DNA of 64,000 bases from Hyphococcus sp. (GCA_021776415.1 JAJFFY010000007.1:62001-126000); one strand, 5' to 3'. Numbered from the stretch's first letter, positions 47,307 through 56,624 are shown. Notes: generated by a model not told the origin, from the letters alone. Program-made: numbers and translations.

Positions 47307-49653
47307 ATTCGTCTCCTTTCACGTCAATTGTTTCGCCAGAAAACCGCGCCAGTAATAGCAGCAGCGTCGGCAGAAAGAGAAAATCAAGGATCAGCGCGAA
47401 ACCAATTGTCAATGAGGTTAGCATCCCCATCTCCTCATTGATCTTAAACGCCGAAAGCGTCAGCACCAAGAAGCCTGTGCCAAGGATTACCGTATTGACA
47501 ATGATCGCCACCCCAACAGTTTCAAACGCATAACGGATCGAGTCGGCTGAGGACAAACCTTTGTCTCGGCGCGCGCGCATGTATTTTGCAAGAAAATGCA
47601 CAGTATCGTCGATGACAATCCCCATAGAGATCGCAGCGATGGCGGCGACTGAGAATCCGACCTCGCCCACCAGGATCGCCCAGGCGCCAAATGCAGAGAG
47701 GATTGGCAGCGCGTTTGGCACCAGACTGATTAAACCCATGCCAACGCTGCGCAACGCCAAAATCATAATGATCGCAATGGCGATTATGGCGATAGACGTG
47801 CCTGCGACCATGCTTTCAACATTGCGCTGGGCGATGAAAGTGAACATCACCTGTGGACCGGTCGCTGATGTTTTTATTTCGGGCGCATTATCCTCAAACC
47901 ATTTCTCAGACTGCTTGAGGAATTCACGCACCCGTTTTGTGGTCACGCGGCCGTCTAGCGTTGCGGTGACGCGTGTCGCGGATTTGTCGATATTGATGCG
48001 GTCGTTGAGATCAAGCCCATAAGGAAGCGACAATTCGTAAAGTAACAGATATTGAGCGGCCAGCTCGCGTTCGTCTGGCAGTCGGTAAAACGCTGGATCA
48101 TCAGCATTTAAGTTTTTGTTTAGCCGCTTCATGATGTCGGTGATAGAATAGACATGGGTTACATCCGGCTGAGCTCTCAACCACTCTGTGTAGGCTTCAA
48201 TCTTTTGTAAAAAACCTGGTTCATTAACACCGCCAGGCTCATTGGCCGGAACCGAATACTCAATTGGATAGAAACCAAAATATTCTATTACCAAATCACT
48301 CTCGGCGCGAAATTCGATGCGTGGTGCAAAATATTCCCTCCATTGATCACTGAGTTCAATCGTCGGGATAAACGAGATCAACGCGGCTGCGCTAATTCCG
48401 ATAATGAGGAGGAGAGCTCGAAACCGTCCGATCACGAAATTGGCAAAACCCAGCATTACCTGGTTGCGTGTTTGTCCTGCAGCGCGCGATTCTACGCGAA
48501 TTGGAGCCAGGCTTAAGAGGGCGGGAAGTAACGTGATGGACAAAAACCAGGCGGCGAAAATGCCGACGGCTGTAATAGTTCCTAAATCTTGAAACGGCGG
48601 CGAGTCAGAAAAGCGGAGCGACAGAAATCCGACAACAGTGGTTATTGATGTCACGCCAATCGGCAGGAAATTGATGCGCATGGCCTCGACGATAGCTGCG
48701 TGTTTTTTTAGCCCATCGCGCATCGCAGCGCGCATTGAAATCAGGATATGAATTGAATCTGCGATTGCCAATGTCAGGATAATCACTGGTGCGCTGGGGC
48801 TTGGGCCAGCGAGTTTTATGCCGATATAGCCGGCAAAGCCCATAGCGATCATTGTTGATAGAATGATGATTGTGAGGGTTGCGGCGGTAGCTGAAATAGA
48901 CCGAACGCTGATTGCGGTCAGGACGAGCACTACCAGAAACATTAATGGCACTAACGTGGCTAGGTCATCACTTACAGCTTCGGCAAAGGCGTTGTTCAGC
49001 ATCGAGGTGCCGGTGAGGTAGACATCGAGATTGGGAAATTTTTCCTTGATCATATCTCTTGTAGTGCGCGCCACAGCGACCGCTTCGGGCACTTCGGTCA
49101 ATGCTTTTTCAGGATATTGAAGAACCACATTGACGGCGGTTACTTTTCCGTCAGTGGTAATGAGCTGGTTGCGCAGGAGCGGTTCGGCGAGCGCAATATC
49201 GCGTTTTTCGATGAGCTCCTCAGGCGTCAGGTTGCGGGCGTCATTGATCAGATCCTCGACGATCAAATCGTCTTCAACCGCATAAGTATATTGGAAATTA
49301 CTGAGCGAATCGACGCGCAGCGCATAAGGGATTTGCCAACCTTCTTCGGTTAGAAGCTCAACTGCGGCCAGCGTGTCGTTTGTAAATGCCCCGCTCCCGT
49401 CCTTTGTTTTAAGTACAAACAGGAATGTATCGCTTTTTGTGTAAGTGCTTTGAAACTCTTCAAACGCCTGTAATTCAGGGTTTTGTTTAGAAAAGAACGC
49501 GCGGTAATTGTTAGAAAATTCAAGTTGTGATGCATATGAACCAATGGCAACCGCACCCGCAACACTGGCTGCAATAACGATCCATCGCAGTTTGATCATC
49601 CATCGCGCCAGCTCGCTGGCAAAAGTATCCAGCAGTTTATTAGATGCAGCCAT
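47275..49653 (-). CDS. RND superfamily exporter (MMPL type)
   Basis: 792 residues. Twelve membrane segments in two SSD-like halves (first helix about 27-47; central bundles about 230-385 and 620-770) with two periplasmic loops. Segments such as VPLMFLVVLVLTAISVRSISA and GIVIDDTVHFLAKYMR are typical of the MMPL/hydrophobe exporter group, which moves lipids or hydrophobic compounds rather than acting as a tripartite drug pump. A TetR gene lies 51 bases upstream; the LolA-like and barrel genes follow. Confidence 0.92.
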   Translation of the reverse strand: MAASNKLLDTFASELARWMIKLRWIVIAASVAGAVAIGSYASQLEFSNNYRAFFSKQNPELQAFEEFQSTYTKSDTFLFVLKTKDGSGAFTNDTLAAVELLTEEGWQIPYALRVDSLSNFQYTYAVEDDLIVEDLINDARNLTPEELIEKRDIALAEPLLRNQLITTDGKVTAVNVVLQYPEKALTEVPEAVAVARTTRDMIKEKFPNLDVYLTGTSMLNNAFAEAVSDDLATLVPLMFLVVLVLTAISVRSISATAATLTIIILSTMIAMGFAGYIGIKLAGPSPSAPVIILTLAIADSIHILISMRAAMRDGLKKHAAIVEAMRINFLPIGVTSITTVVGFLSLRFSDSPPFQDLGTITAVGIFAAWFLSITLLPALLSLAPIRVESRAAGQTRNQVMLGFANFVIGRFRALLLIIGISAAALISFIPTIELSDQWREYFAPRIEFRAESDLVIEYFGFYPIEYSVPANEPGGVNEPGFLQKIEAYTEWLRAQPDVTHVYSITDIMKRLNKNLNADDPAFYRLPDERELAAQYLLLYELSLPYGLDLNDRINIDKSATRVTATLDGRVTTKRVREFLKQSEKWFEDNAPEIKTSATGPQVMFTFIAQRNVESMVAGTSIAIIAIAIIMILALRSVGMGLISLVPNALPILSAFGAWAILVGEVGFSVAAIAAISMGIVIDDTVHFLAKYMRARRDKGLSSADSIRYAFETVGVAIIVNTVILGTGFLVLTLSAFKINEEMGMLTSLTIGFALILDFLFLPTLLLLLARFSGETIDVKGDEYVQHSFDVRT

Positions 49654-49704
49654 GGTTTACTCCTATAACGACGCCTCAGCATCTATCGCGACGCAGTCCG
49701 CGTA

Positions 49705-50373
49705 TTAATTCGATACCTGTTTGACGGTTGTAGCTTTTTGATTTCGGCGCATGGAGCGCTGGTTATGGGCGCCACTCTCGCGTCTCAAGAGGCGTAGGCA
49801 CGTATTGAATAAAGTTAGCAGTTCATCCTTGCCGGCGCCGTTGCGCGCCATAGCCCCGACGCCAAGCATGTTAGCGATCAGTAGTGCAGCGCCTTCCTTC
49901 GGCGTAATGGATGGGTTTAGCTCGCCTCGCTCTTTAGCTTGCATCAACGCCATCTCATCGGCGTTACGTATCTCTTCGAGATAGCTGAGCACGCGCTTCG
50001 ATACGGCTTTGTCATAACGCCCGACTTCCGCTGCGACATCGCACATGAGGCATCCGGCTCCACGGTCCGTCATTTCAGTGATGCAGTATTCGGAGACTTC
50101 GCGTATTGCCGCCATCGGTCCGCCTTGCGGATCGCTCAAGGCCGTAAGGAACAAATTTTTGCGCTCACTGAAATAGCTTTCCAGTACAGCTAAAAAGAGC
50201 TCCAGCTTGCCCCCGAAAGCATTATAGAGCGCATATCTGTTCAGACCGGTCGCGCAAACCACATCCTCAATCGAAGTTTCATCGTAACCTTGACGCCAAA
50301 ACAGCTCTTTGGCTGCGTTAATGGGGACGATTAAAGTTGGTTCTCTTAGCGCGATATCGGCTTGTGGGGTCAT
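49705..50373 (-). CDS. TetR/AcrR-family transcriptional regulator
   Basis: 222 residues. The N-terminal HTH (about 30-62) reads TSIEDVVCATGLNRYALYNAFGG (two blocks); the rest is a helical ligand domain with an SYFSERKNLFLTAL stretch. It is the first gene before the RND-LolA-barrel genes on the same strand, and inverted/direct repeats just upstream of its start are likely its operator. It may repress the whole set until a hydrophobic ligand binds. Confidence 0.92.
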   Translation of the reverse strand: MTPQADIALREPTLIVPINAAKELFWRQGYDETSIEDVVCATGLNRYALYNAFGGKLELFLAVLESYFSERKNLFLTALSDPQGGPMAAIREVSEYCITEMTDRGAGCLMCDVAAEVGRYDKAVSKRVLSYLEEIRNADEMALMQAKERGELNPSITPKEGAALLIANMLGVGAMARNGAGKDELLTLFNTCLRLLRRESGAHNQRSMRRNQKATTVKQVSN

Positions 50374-50390
50374 AGGGTATATCCAGAATG

Positions 50391-50424
50391 GTCAGTCTGA
50401 CTTAGAATGCCTATTCTGACTAAG
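50391..50424 (-). promoter_or_regulatory. Probable TetR operator
   Basis: Perfect palindrome GTCAG-T-CTGAC at 50391-50401, then AGAAT-GCCT-ATTCT, and a direct repeat TCTGACTTAG/TCTGACTAAG spaced 19 bases start to start. It begins 18 bases before the TetR start codon, the usual place for autorepression. Confidence 0.55.
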
Positions 50425-50815
50425 CAAGCCCTGAGTTGAAAAAATAAATATACCAATAAAATCAGTGGCTTGCTGTGTTAGGCAAGTGGTGCACTGCTTT
50501 TTGGGTATAGGTTTGCCCGGCCCGTAGCGGTGTGGAGGAGAACTGACCTGCATAAAGAAATTGCTCAGTGTGAGGATAGGTTATGTGGTTGGCGTGGTAT
50601 TTCTCCCGCGTTAAGACGGGCGACACAGAGTATTGTGAGCAGATGGGTTTCGGGAAATGAACACCATGCGGAAAATTGACCGCATGATTGATCATATTTT
50701 TTCTTTTCGGCGGTGGCCGTCTTTTTGAGTATCCTCGCGCATGGCGCCACCGTGGCGCCGTTTCCCAGTCGATATGGTGAACCAGCGCTGCTGGTTGATG
50801 GCTGCTGAGGCTGAG
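50425..50815. other. Intergenic region with several inverted repeats
   Basis: About 390 bases with no supported gene. Perfect inverted repeats: CATGCGG/CCGCATG (50665-50686), GGCGCCA-CCG-TGGCGCC (50743-50759) and AACCAGC-GCT-GCTGGTT (50780-50796). The last two lie just past the stop of the 265-residue protein gene and may end its transcript, but neither has a proper T-run. Confidence 0.5.
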
Positions 50816-51613
50816 TTAAATGCGTGTATAAGCATTAGCGTTAGCGCGAAACTGCAGCATGTCGCCGACCTGAACGATTTCACCTTCCGCCTCAACCGGA
50901 TCCGCGACCAAGGGCAGAATACCCATCGGCATCGGGCCGCCATCGGCCGTCGTCATTAGCAAAACAGATTCAGCGCCGTCCCTCGTCCGCACCCAGAGGC
51001 TTGGCGGTATGCCGCCGCGGATGCAAAGGCTGGCGCAGGCTTTATGGGTCTTGCCGCGGCCGGGGCGCATAACCCCGAAAAAACATTTCGAATCCATGAT
51101 CGCGCCCGTAAGCCGGGCGGCCCCCAAAGATTTCACTGGCGGGCTGACAACAGCGGCGGCCAGTTCCATTTTTGCCGGCGTGAGCCAGTCGTCGAGAAAT
51201 GGCGGCACTTCCAGCATTTGGCGCTGCTTACGCTGAATAAGGACGCCGCGCGCCGTGACCGGGCTGCCGCGCTGGTCGTTCAGCTGCAGTGCAGAGGTGC
51301 ATTTGCCCTGCGCGACGACCAACACCGTGCGAACGCCGCCGGGCGCTGTCTGGTCGATGATGCGTATCATCGGATAGGGATCCGTGATCAACGTGCCGGA
51401 AATCTCATGGCTCGCGCCGGTCAGCCAGGCGCCGGCGCCGGGATCGTCAAGTTCACTGGCGATCAGCCAGGCGGCGCCGCCAGCCCCGGCAAGGCCGAGT
51501 GGCAGAGCGCCAAGAAGGAAACGGCGATCGACGGTGGGCGCCTCGGCCCAACCGACAAACATCTCGTCGGGATTTTTCGGCTCAGGACCGATCACGCCTT
51601 TGGGCAGGCTCAT
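50816..51613 (-). CDS. Membrane-anchored Cys-motif protein of redox module, unknown function
   Basis: 265 residues. A single membrane segment (about 31-51) preceded by DRRFLLG, which resembles but does not match a Tat signal. The exported part has two beta-rich regions (about 68-135 and 165-265). The second opens with a striking motif, TGAIMDSKC, then PGRGKTHKACASLC and GGIPP: Cys177, His190, Cys193 and Cys197. These could bind metal, haem or an iron-sulphur centre. The start overlaps the stop of the Rieske gene as ATGA. No family name known to me. Confidence 0.75.
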   Translation of the reverse strand: MSLPKGVIGPEPKNPDEMFVGWAEAPTVDRRFLLGALPLGLAGAGGAAWLIASELDDPGAGAWLTGASHEISGTLITDPYPMIRIIDQTAPGGVRTVLVVAQGKCTSALQLNDQRGSPVTARGVLIQRKQRQMLEVPPFLDDWLTPAKMELAAAVVSPPVKSLGAARLTGAIMDSKCFFGVMRPGRGKTHKACASLCIRGGIPPSLWVRTRDGAESVLLMTTADGGPMPMGILPLVADPVEAEGEIVQVGDMLQFRANANAYTRI

Positions 51614-52677
51614 GTCGCAACACTTTCTTGTTCGGGGATGATGGCAGGTTCCGTGCGCGTGCCCGGCGGGTTTGGTTTTGGGTCGACTAACACGCGGCCG
51701 GCCTCGATTTTGACATTGTAGGTGGCAATTTTTTCCGTGAAGGGCGGCGGCGATACGCCGTCATCGGGCCGGTATTGCCATCCGTGCCAAGGGCAGGTGA
51801 TGCAGCCATCGATAACCCGCCCCTCACCCAACGGTCCGTTCTGATGGCGGCAGGCATTGGTGACGGCCGAGATTTTGTTATCGTAGCGGAACACCGCAAC
51901 ACGGTCGCCTTTCGGCAGCGGCGCAATAACCGCGCGCATGTTTGGAATATCGTCCGGCGCACCGATTTCAATCCAGCCCTTTGCCTTCAGAGATTTCATG
52001 CCGTTGTCCGCACGCCATTCGCGATACCCGGTATAAAGATGAAGCGCTGATATGGAGATGAAAGTGACCGCCGTCATGATAGGATAAATTACTGACTTCT
52101 CGGTCATCAAGGCGCCAAGGACGATATGAAAAACCAGCAACACATAAGCCGGGTAGACCAGCATATGCAGCGCTTTCCAGGCCGGGGCGGAGAGGTTGTT
52201 CAGCCAGAAGTCATGGCTTGTTGCAGCCATCACAAAAAGAATGAGGAAGGCGGCAAAACCCAGCACTTCAAACGGGAAGCCGGGAATGGAATCATAGAGC
52301 GGGTTACTGACAAACAGCGACACCAGCGGATTGAGCGGTCCGCTGCTGTGATACCACAACAGCGCCAATCCGAAATGCGCGGAGGCGACGATAAACGTCA
52401 TCACGCCGAGATGGCGCCGGTTATAGAGCATGGGTGAAAACCGCGGCGATATCCGCGCTAATGGGCCAACCGCCAAAATAACCGTGAGCAATGTAAACGT
52501 GGCGACGCCAAGGGCGCGAATCATCAAGACCACCGGATCAGCAGTGTGGCCGGTCGGCTGGATTTGAAGCCCGACCACCATGAAAACGCCGATAAACACC
52601 ACCACCACAATGACCGTATAGAGATCATATACGATTTTGTTCTTATTCCATTGTATGGCCTTGTATTGATGGCCCAT
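51610..52677 (-). CDS. Ferric-reductase-like membrane protein fused to a Rieske [2Fe-2S] domain
   Basis: 355 residues. Residues ~15-215 form six or seven membrane helices of the ferric reductase/MsrQ type with candidate haem ligands His89, His101, His171 and His184. Residues ~235-340 are a Rieske domain with Cys276-x-His278 and Cys295-x-x-His298 (CRH, CPWH). It should move electrons across the membrane between haem and a [2Fe-2S] centre; donor and acceptor are unknown. ATGA overlaps on both sides tie it to the 53-residue and 265-residue proteins. Confidence 0.88.
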   Translation of the reverse strand: MGHQYKAIQWNKNKIVYDLYTVIVVVVFIGVFMVVGLQIQPTGHTADPVVLMIRALGVATFTLLTVILAVGPLARISPRFSPMLYNRRHLGVMTFIVASAHFGLALLWYHSSGPLNPLVSLFVSNPLYDSIPGFPFEVLGFAAFLILFVMAATSHDFWLNNLSAPAWKALHMLVYPAYVLLVFHIVLGALMTEKSVIYPIMTAVTFISISALHLYTGYREWRADNGMKSLKAKGWIEIGAPDDIPNMRAVIAPLPKGDRVAVFRYDNKISAVTNACRHQNGPLGEGRVIDGCITCPWHGWQYRPDDGVSPPPFTEKIATYNVKIEAGRVLVDPKPNPPGTRTEPAIIPEQESVAT

Positions 52678-52838
52678 CAGGGTTGTCCCGTTGTATCTGG
52701 GAGATTATGGATCGCAGCAGGGAGGTCCGTATAAGGGATTTGCGGGCGCTGGCTCCACGATATGACGGCGCCGATGATGGCGACGGGCGTTACAATCAGC
52801 CAGAACAGGAAATGCACGCGCCGGTGAGGGCGTTTCAT
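52677..52838 (-). CDS. 53-residue single-pass membrane protein of redox module
   Basis: A small gene that is easy to miss. The N-terminus MKRPHRRVHFLFWLIV is basic, followed by a helix to about residue 28 and a Pro-rich tail ending GQP. It overlaps the stop of the 82-residue gene (ATGA, 52835-52838) and the start of the Rieske gene (ATGA, 52674-52677), which strongly supports translation. Predicted single membrane helix with His residues at 5 and 9 near the cytoplasmic side. Perhaps a small subunit that stabilises the reductase complex; function unknown. Confidence 0.75.
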   Translation of the reverse strand: MKRPHRRVHFLFWLIVTPVAIIGAVISWSQRPQIPYTDLPAAIHNLPDTTGQP

Positions 52839-53083
52839 GATGCGCTCCCGCCTGGTGGGTTAACATCAGGCTGGTTGATTTTTTTCAAGGAAAAAAATCG
52901 CAAGATGATATATGGCCATAACGCGACACATCCGAGAAAAACCATTGGCCTGAAAAACGGGCTGGCGCCTTTGGCGGCGTGGTCAATGCGCGAGACCCCG
53001 AAACCAAGAAATAAAATTGCGACAACGATCCCCGCGCCGAAATAGATGCCGAGGCAAGCAACGACTGTTTCTGCGAGCGCCAT
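52835..53083 (-). CDS. 82-residue two-helix membrane protein of redox module
   Basis: From the ATG at 53083 (an upstream in-frame start adds 14 unconserved residues). Two membrane helices (about 5-29 and 46-62) joined by a loop with VSRIDHAAKG, and a short basic C-terminal tail. First gene of a four-gene run with ATGA overlaps; GGGAG lies 13 bases before the start. Probably an inner-membrane partner of the ferric-reductase/Rieske protein. Family not recognised. Confidence 0.75.
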   Translation of the reverse strand: MALAETVVACLGIYFGAGIVVAILFLGFGVSRIDHAAKGASPFFRPMVFLGCVALWPYIILRFFSLKKINQPDVNPPGGSAS

Positions 53084-53393
53084 GTTACTGTGCGCTCCCT
53101 GGGTGCGAGACGACAAGGGCGCCAAGTCTCATATGGGAAATGAAAAGCAGTGTTTTTAGCATCAATTTTCTCGCCTTTCATCGCCCTGCAGGCGGCCTCA
53201 TCTGATTATGGTTTGCACCACCCTATTTGTTCCGCTCAAAATTGCAAAACACGATTGCGATAACAGCTGCAAGCCAGCTATCGGATGAGATTGATCTGAC
53301 GTTGAAAGCTATACTTTCCAGAATTTTCGGCAAGGGCCAGTTTCGGGCATAGATACTGGCGCGCTACAAGGATCCGCAACGAGGAGAACACCG
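53084..53393. other. Intergenic region upstream of the redox module
   Basis: 310 bases between the start of the redox module and a small plus-strand gene. It should contain promoters in both directions. No clear operator, RNA gene or reading frame was recognised. Confidence 0.5.
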
Positions 53394-53522
53394 ATGAGCG
53401 ATGCGACGCTGGAAAATATTCAGCGAAATTTGCTGCCACTCGAGGACAGGGTAAAATCGGTAATGGTCGGAAGGCTCTGGCCGCTGGTGGAAGTGCTGCT
53501 CACCGACGCAGAGTTGGTGTAG
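53394..53522 (+). CDS. 42-residue orphan ORF with strong ribosome site
   Basis: The ATG is preceded by GAGGAGAA six bases upstream, a near-ideal ribosome site. The 42-residue product is amphipathic helical (EDRVKSVMVGRLWPLVEVLL), without membrane segment or signal. It ends 9 bases before the stop of the convergent TonB receptor gene. It could be a true small protein or the remnant of a longer gene cut off by rearrangement. No similarity recognised. Confidence 0.4.
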   Translation: MSDATLENIQRNLLPLEDRVKSVMVGRLWPLVEVLLTDAELV

Positions 53523-53531
53523 GGACAAAGA

Positions 53532-56500
53532 TTAGAAGTTTACACGCGTTGAGAACGAATATCGGCGGCCAATTACATCGTAGAAAGTTATCGGCCTGTT
53601 ATTAAGCCGAGAAAAAACGGATAGTGGCGGATCTTTATCAAATATGTTTTCGACACCAAATTGCAAATAGATGCTATTATTCAATTCCATCCGAAGGCTG
53701 GTATCTAGATAGGAAACAGCGGGAACTCTTACTTCGGGTGTGCCGGAGCCGGCCGTCATTACCTTGCCGCGACGGTTGAATAGAAATGCAAGACTTATAG
53801 GTCCTCGATCAATTCCTGCAGAAACGAGACTTTGATGGCGCGGAAAGTTAAACTGCCCGTCCAGTTGTGCAACATCACCATGTTGGTCGATGAGCGCCAC
53901 ACGATCAGTATAGGTATGTAAGGCGTTAATCCAGAGGCGATCAAACAAGGCCCCTGATTCCGGCTTCAGAGCGTAGTGCGCTTCAATATCTAGTCCTTGC
54001 CAATTCGTCGCGCCGACATTTCTGGCAGTTTGTTCAGTAGATATGATTTGCTGAGTGATTGGATCACGCCTTATGCGGGGGTTGCCCGTAAGCGGATTAA
54101 GTCCGCAACTGTCATCGGACAAGTCGGCACTGAGAAAACATTCAAGCACTAGGTCGTTTCCGGTAAATGTAATTTGATTTGAAATTTGATATGCGAGCCA
54201 CGTTGCTGTGATGTCCATTTTCCCCGGTATCAAGGTAATGAGTTCAGTCGGTCTAACAGTGGTGCTCACTCCGTAAAATTTCACTTTCTCTGGCGATAGC
54301 TCCGGGTTGCCAAAAGTAGTAACCTGCGCAAGTGTGTTGTCTTGCATGAAGCCGCTGTCTACGCCAAGCGGCGTGTCACTCATGCAATTTTCAGAAATTG
54401 TTGGCGGAGGTGAATCAAGATCATTACCACAAGGGTCGAACACCGGAAACCCGGTGGTTGGGGATACCGCGAACAACTCGACGATACTTGGTGCGCGATG
54501 ACCGAGATGTCGAAAAACTGAGAACTCCACCACATCGTTCGGCCGCCAAGTTGCATTGGTTTCAAAATTGGTAAAACTATTGTACACGGATGATCTGGAC
54601 AGTCTAAAATCGGTAGAGATCTCTAGTGCTCCAATCCAACTGGGCGAGTCTAGTAAGGGAATGTCTATATTACCGTAGAAGTCATTTTTAAATAATACGC
54701 CTCTGGCCGCGGGAGTATTGTCGGTGCCAATCAGTATGATATCCGGTCTAGAGCTTGCATTGGTTTTCATCAATGAATGCTCAAAATCTGCGCCGACTTG
54801 AAGGGTGATGTCATTTGTTAGTATGCCGGTCAGTGATTTGTTGACTGAAATTGAGACCTCATGTCTTTCAAGGATGTATTTGGAATTAACTGGCGGCGAT
54901 CGCACAAATTGTTTTGCCTGGCTTGATGTTCCGGAAAGTGCAAAGAAATCGATTGGCGCGCAGCCAGGCGTTGCCGCGCAAATGTTTGGTTGTAGTGCTG
55001 TGGCCACATTTGCTCCATTCACCCTGTTGCGAATTGTCCAATCGGCTTGAGTTTTGCCAAAGCGATACGACAGCGCATATCGTTCCTTTTCGTTTCTAGA
55101 GAATTCTGCGCCAATGATGAGGTCAAGATAGTATCTGTTAATCTTGTCGCGCCGCGGGCCAAGCTCCACATAGCGACGATCAAGAACAACAGATTGCACA
55201 GGGCCGCTAAAATTATCCTGCACCAGGTCAAGCACCGATTGGGGTAGTGTCGGGTTCGTAAACGGTATTGCGACTGCGCTACCAGTTGTCAGATCAGGGC
55301 CCCGCCTGCGTGAGGCTGGAGTGGGGGCGAGTTGCAGTTCAGTTGCAATTAATCCTGCTTGGATATCCGCATAAAGACGCAGCGAGTTTGAAGGGTTAGC
55401 CGAGCCGGACATATAGCCCATGAATCGATTGAGTTCTGGAACAAGCGCAGTTTGGTCAATAGCATTAAACAATTGGTCGGACGAGCTGATAAACGGCGAA
55501 ACCGTTCCGTCCTGGTTTGGAACAAACGCGCCGCCCCCGGGGAATTGCGCAAACGATCCATCATTCAAGACGACGCCCTGGATTCGTCCTGTTTCAGTAA
55601 AGCTGCTTGGGATGGCGTCCTCGCTCGTGAACGGCCTGTCGGCCCCTAAAAGCCCGGTGCTTTGTGCAATGTATGCGCCGATAGTAAGGTTAGCGCTATT
55701 TTGTAAGAGGTCCTTTCCGCCAACAAAATGCAGCGACAGCTGTTCACGATCGCCAAAATCTGAAACTCCGTAATGTGCTCCGGCTTCGGCGCCTTTTAGG
55801 TTTGAACGCAGGACAAAATTCACCGCCCCGACTGTCGCGCCGCTTCCATGCCGCGCGCTAGCGGGCGTGGTTTGTATTTCCACGCGCTCGAGAAATGGTG
55901 TTGCGAAACGATTGAGGTCAACGCCAAAAGCAGGATCTGGCTCACTAAATGTTGGGGTGACGGGGCGGCCATTGACGAGCACCATGCTGCGGTTTGGCCC
56001 CAGTCCGCGCATATCTAAGAAGCTGACGCCAGCTAGAGCGCCATTTAGAACGGTATTTGTTGGCGTGATGGAAGCGAGCGTCTGAGGTAGATCAAAGATT
56101 GCACGATCAGGTGTTGCGGCGTTGAAGTAGGTTAAATATCGCTCGTCCAGCTCGAATATTTTTCCTGAACTGACAGGGGAAACTTTTACTGCGGATGATG
56201 AAGTGACAATAATTACATCATTAAACGGCCTGGCCTCTTCGGGTCGCGCGTTTATCTTCGATACATCCGTATTCTGAATGACTGTAATAACGAAAGTTTT
56301 TTTAGAAATCTTTTTTAGTTGCAGGTCTGCATCGGCGAGATATTCTGTAAGTGTTTCTGCAAGCTCCGTGGAGTTTATTATTGGTTTAATTTTTTTCCCT
56401 GTTACCACCCGACTATCAAATATAAACGACCAGCCAAACTGGCGGTGAATTTCATTAAGAACGGTTTCTAGAGGAAATTTTCCGTCGGTTGTGGCCTGCC

Positions 56501-56624
56501 CCGGGTAAGTGCTCGCAATGTCAGCTTCAGAGGTCTGAATGCGGTTTTCTGCATGCGCGACACAAAGAGAGATTGTAATTGCGGCAGCAGCGGAGGAAAA
56601 TAAAATTACGCGGAGGCTGCGCAT
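53532..56624 (-). CDS. TonB-dependent receptor with N-terminal STN signalling domain
   Basis: 1030 residues. Signal peptide (about 1-25), STN domain (about 45-120: LETVLNEIHRQFGWSFIFDS), plug (about 140-275 with VSFLDMRGLGPNRSMVLVNGRP) and a 22-strand barrel ending in FSTRVNF. STN receptors signal substrate binding to FecR. It follows fecR directly, which completes a sigma/anti-sigma/receptor module. The long extracellular loops suggest a sizeable substrate, such as a siderophore or oligosaccharide; nothing in the sequence names it. Confidence 0.93.
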   Translation of the reverse strand: MRSLRVILFSSAAAAITISLCVAHAENRIQTSEADIASTYPGQATTDGKFPLETVLNEIHRQFGWSFIFDSRVVTGKKIKPIINSTELAETLTEYLADADLQLKKISKKTFVITVIQNTDVSKINARPEEARPFNDVIIVTSSSAVKVSPVSSGKIFELDERYLTYFNAATPDRAIFDLPQTLASITPTNTVLNGALAGVSFLDMRGLGPNRSMVLVNGRPVTPTFSEPDPAFGVDLNRFATPFLERVEIQTTPASARHGSGATVGAVNFVLRSNLKGAEAGAHYGVSDFGDREQLSLHFVGGKDLLQNSANLTIGAYIAQSTGLLGADRPFTSEDAIPSSFTETGRIQGVVLNDGSFAQFPGGGAFVPNQDGTVSPFISSSDQLFNAIDQTALVPELNRFMGYMSGSANPSNSLRLYADIQAGLIATELQLAPTPASRRRGPDLTTGSAVAIPFTNPTLPQSVLDLVQDNFSGPVQSVVLDRRYVELGPRRDKINRYYLDLIIGAEFSRNEKERYALSYRFGKTQADWTIRNRVNGANVATALQPNICAATPGCAPIDFFALSGTSSQAKQFVRSPPVNSKYILERHEVSISVNKSLTGILTNDITLQVGADFEHSLMKTNASSRPDIILIGTDNTPAARGVLFKNDFYGNIDIPLLDSPSWIGALEISTDFRLSRSSVYNSFTNFETNATWRPNDVVEFSVFRHLGHRAPSIVELFAVSPTTGFPVFDPCGNDLDSPPPTISENCMSDTPLGVDSGFMQDNTLAQVTTFGNPELSPEKVKFYGVSTTVRPTELITLIPGKMDITATWLAYQISNQITFTGNDLVLECFLSADLSDDSCGLNPLTGNPRIRRDPITQQIISTEQTARNVGATNWQGLDIEAHYALKPESGALFDRLWINALHTYTDRVALIDQHGDVAQLDGQFNFPRHQSLVSAGIDRGPISLAFLFNRRGKVMTAGSGTPEVRVPAVSYLDTSLRMELNNSIYLQFGVENIFDKDPPLSVFSRLNNRPITFYDVIGRRYSFSTRVNF

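Noticed and set aside
50462-50750. Minus-strand frames of 61 and 77 residues
   Set aside because: His/Pro/Thr-rich chance-like products in an intergenic region with inverted repeats; no ribosome site.
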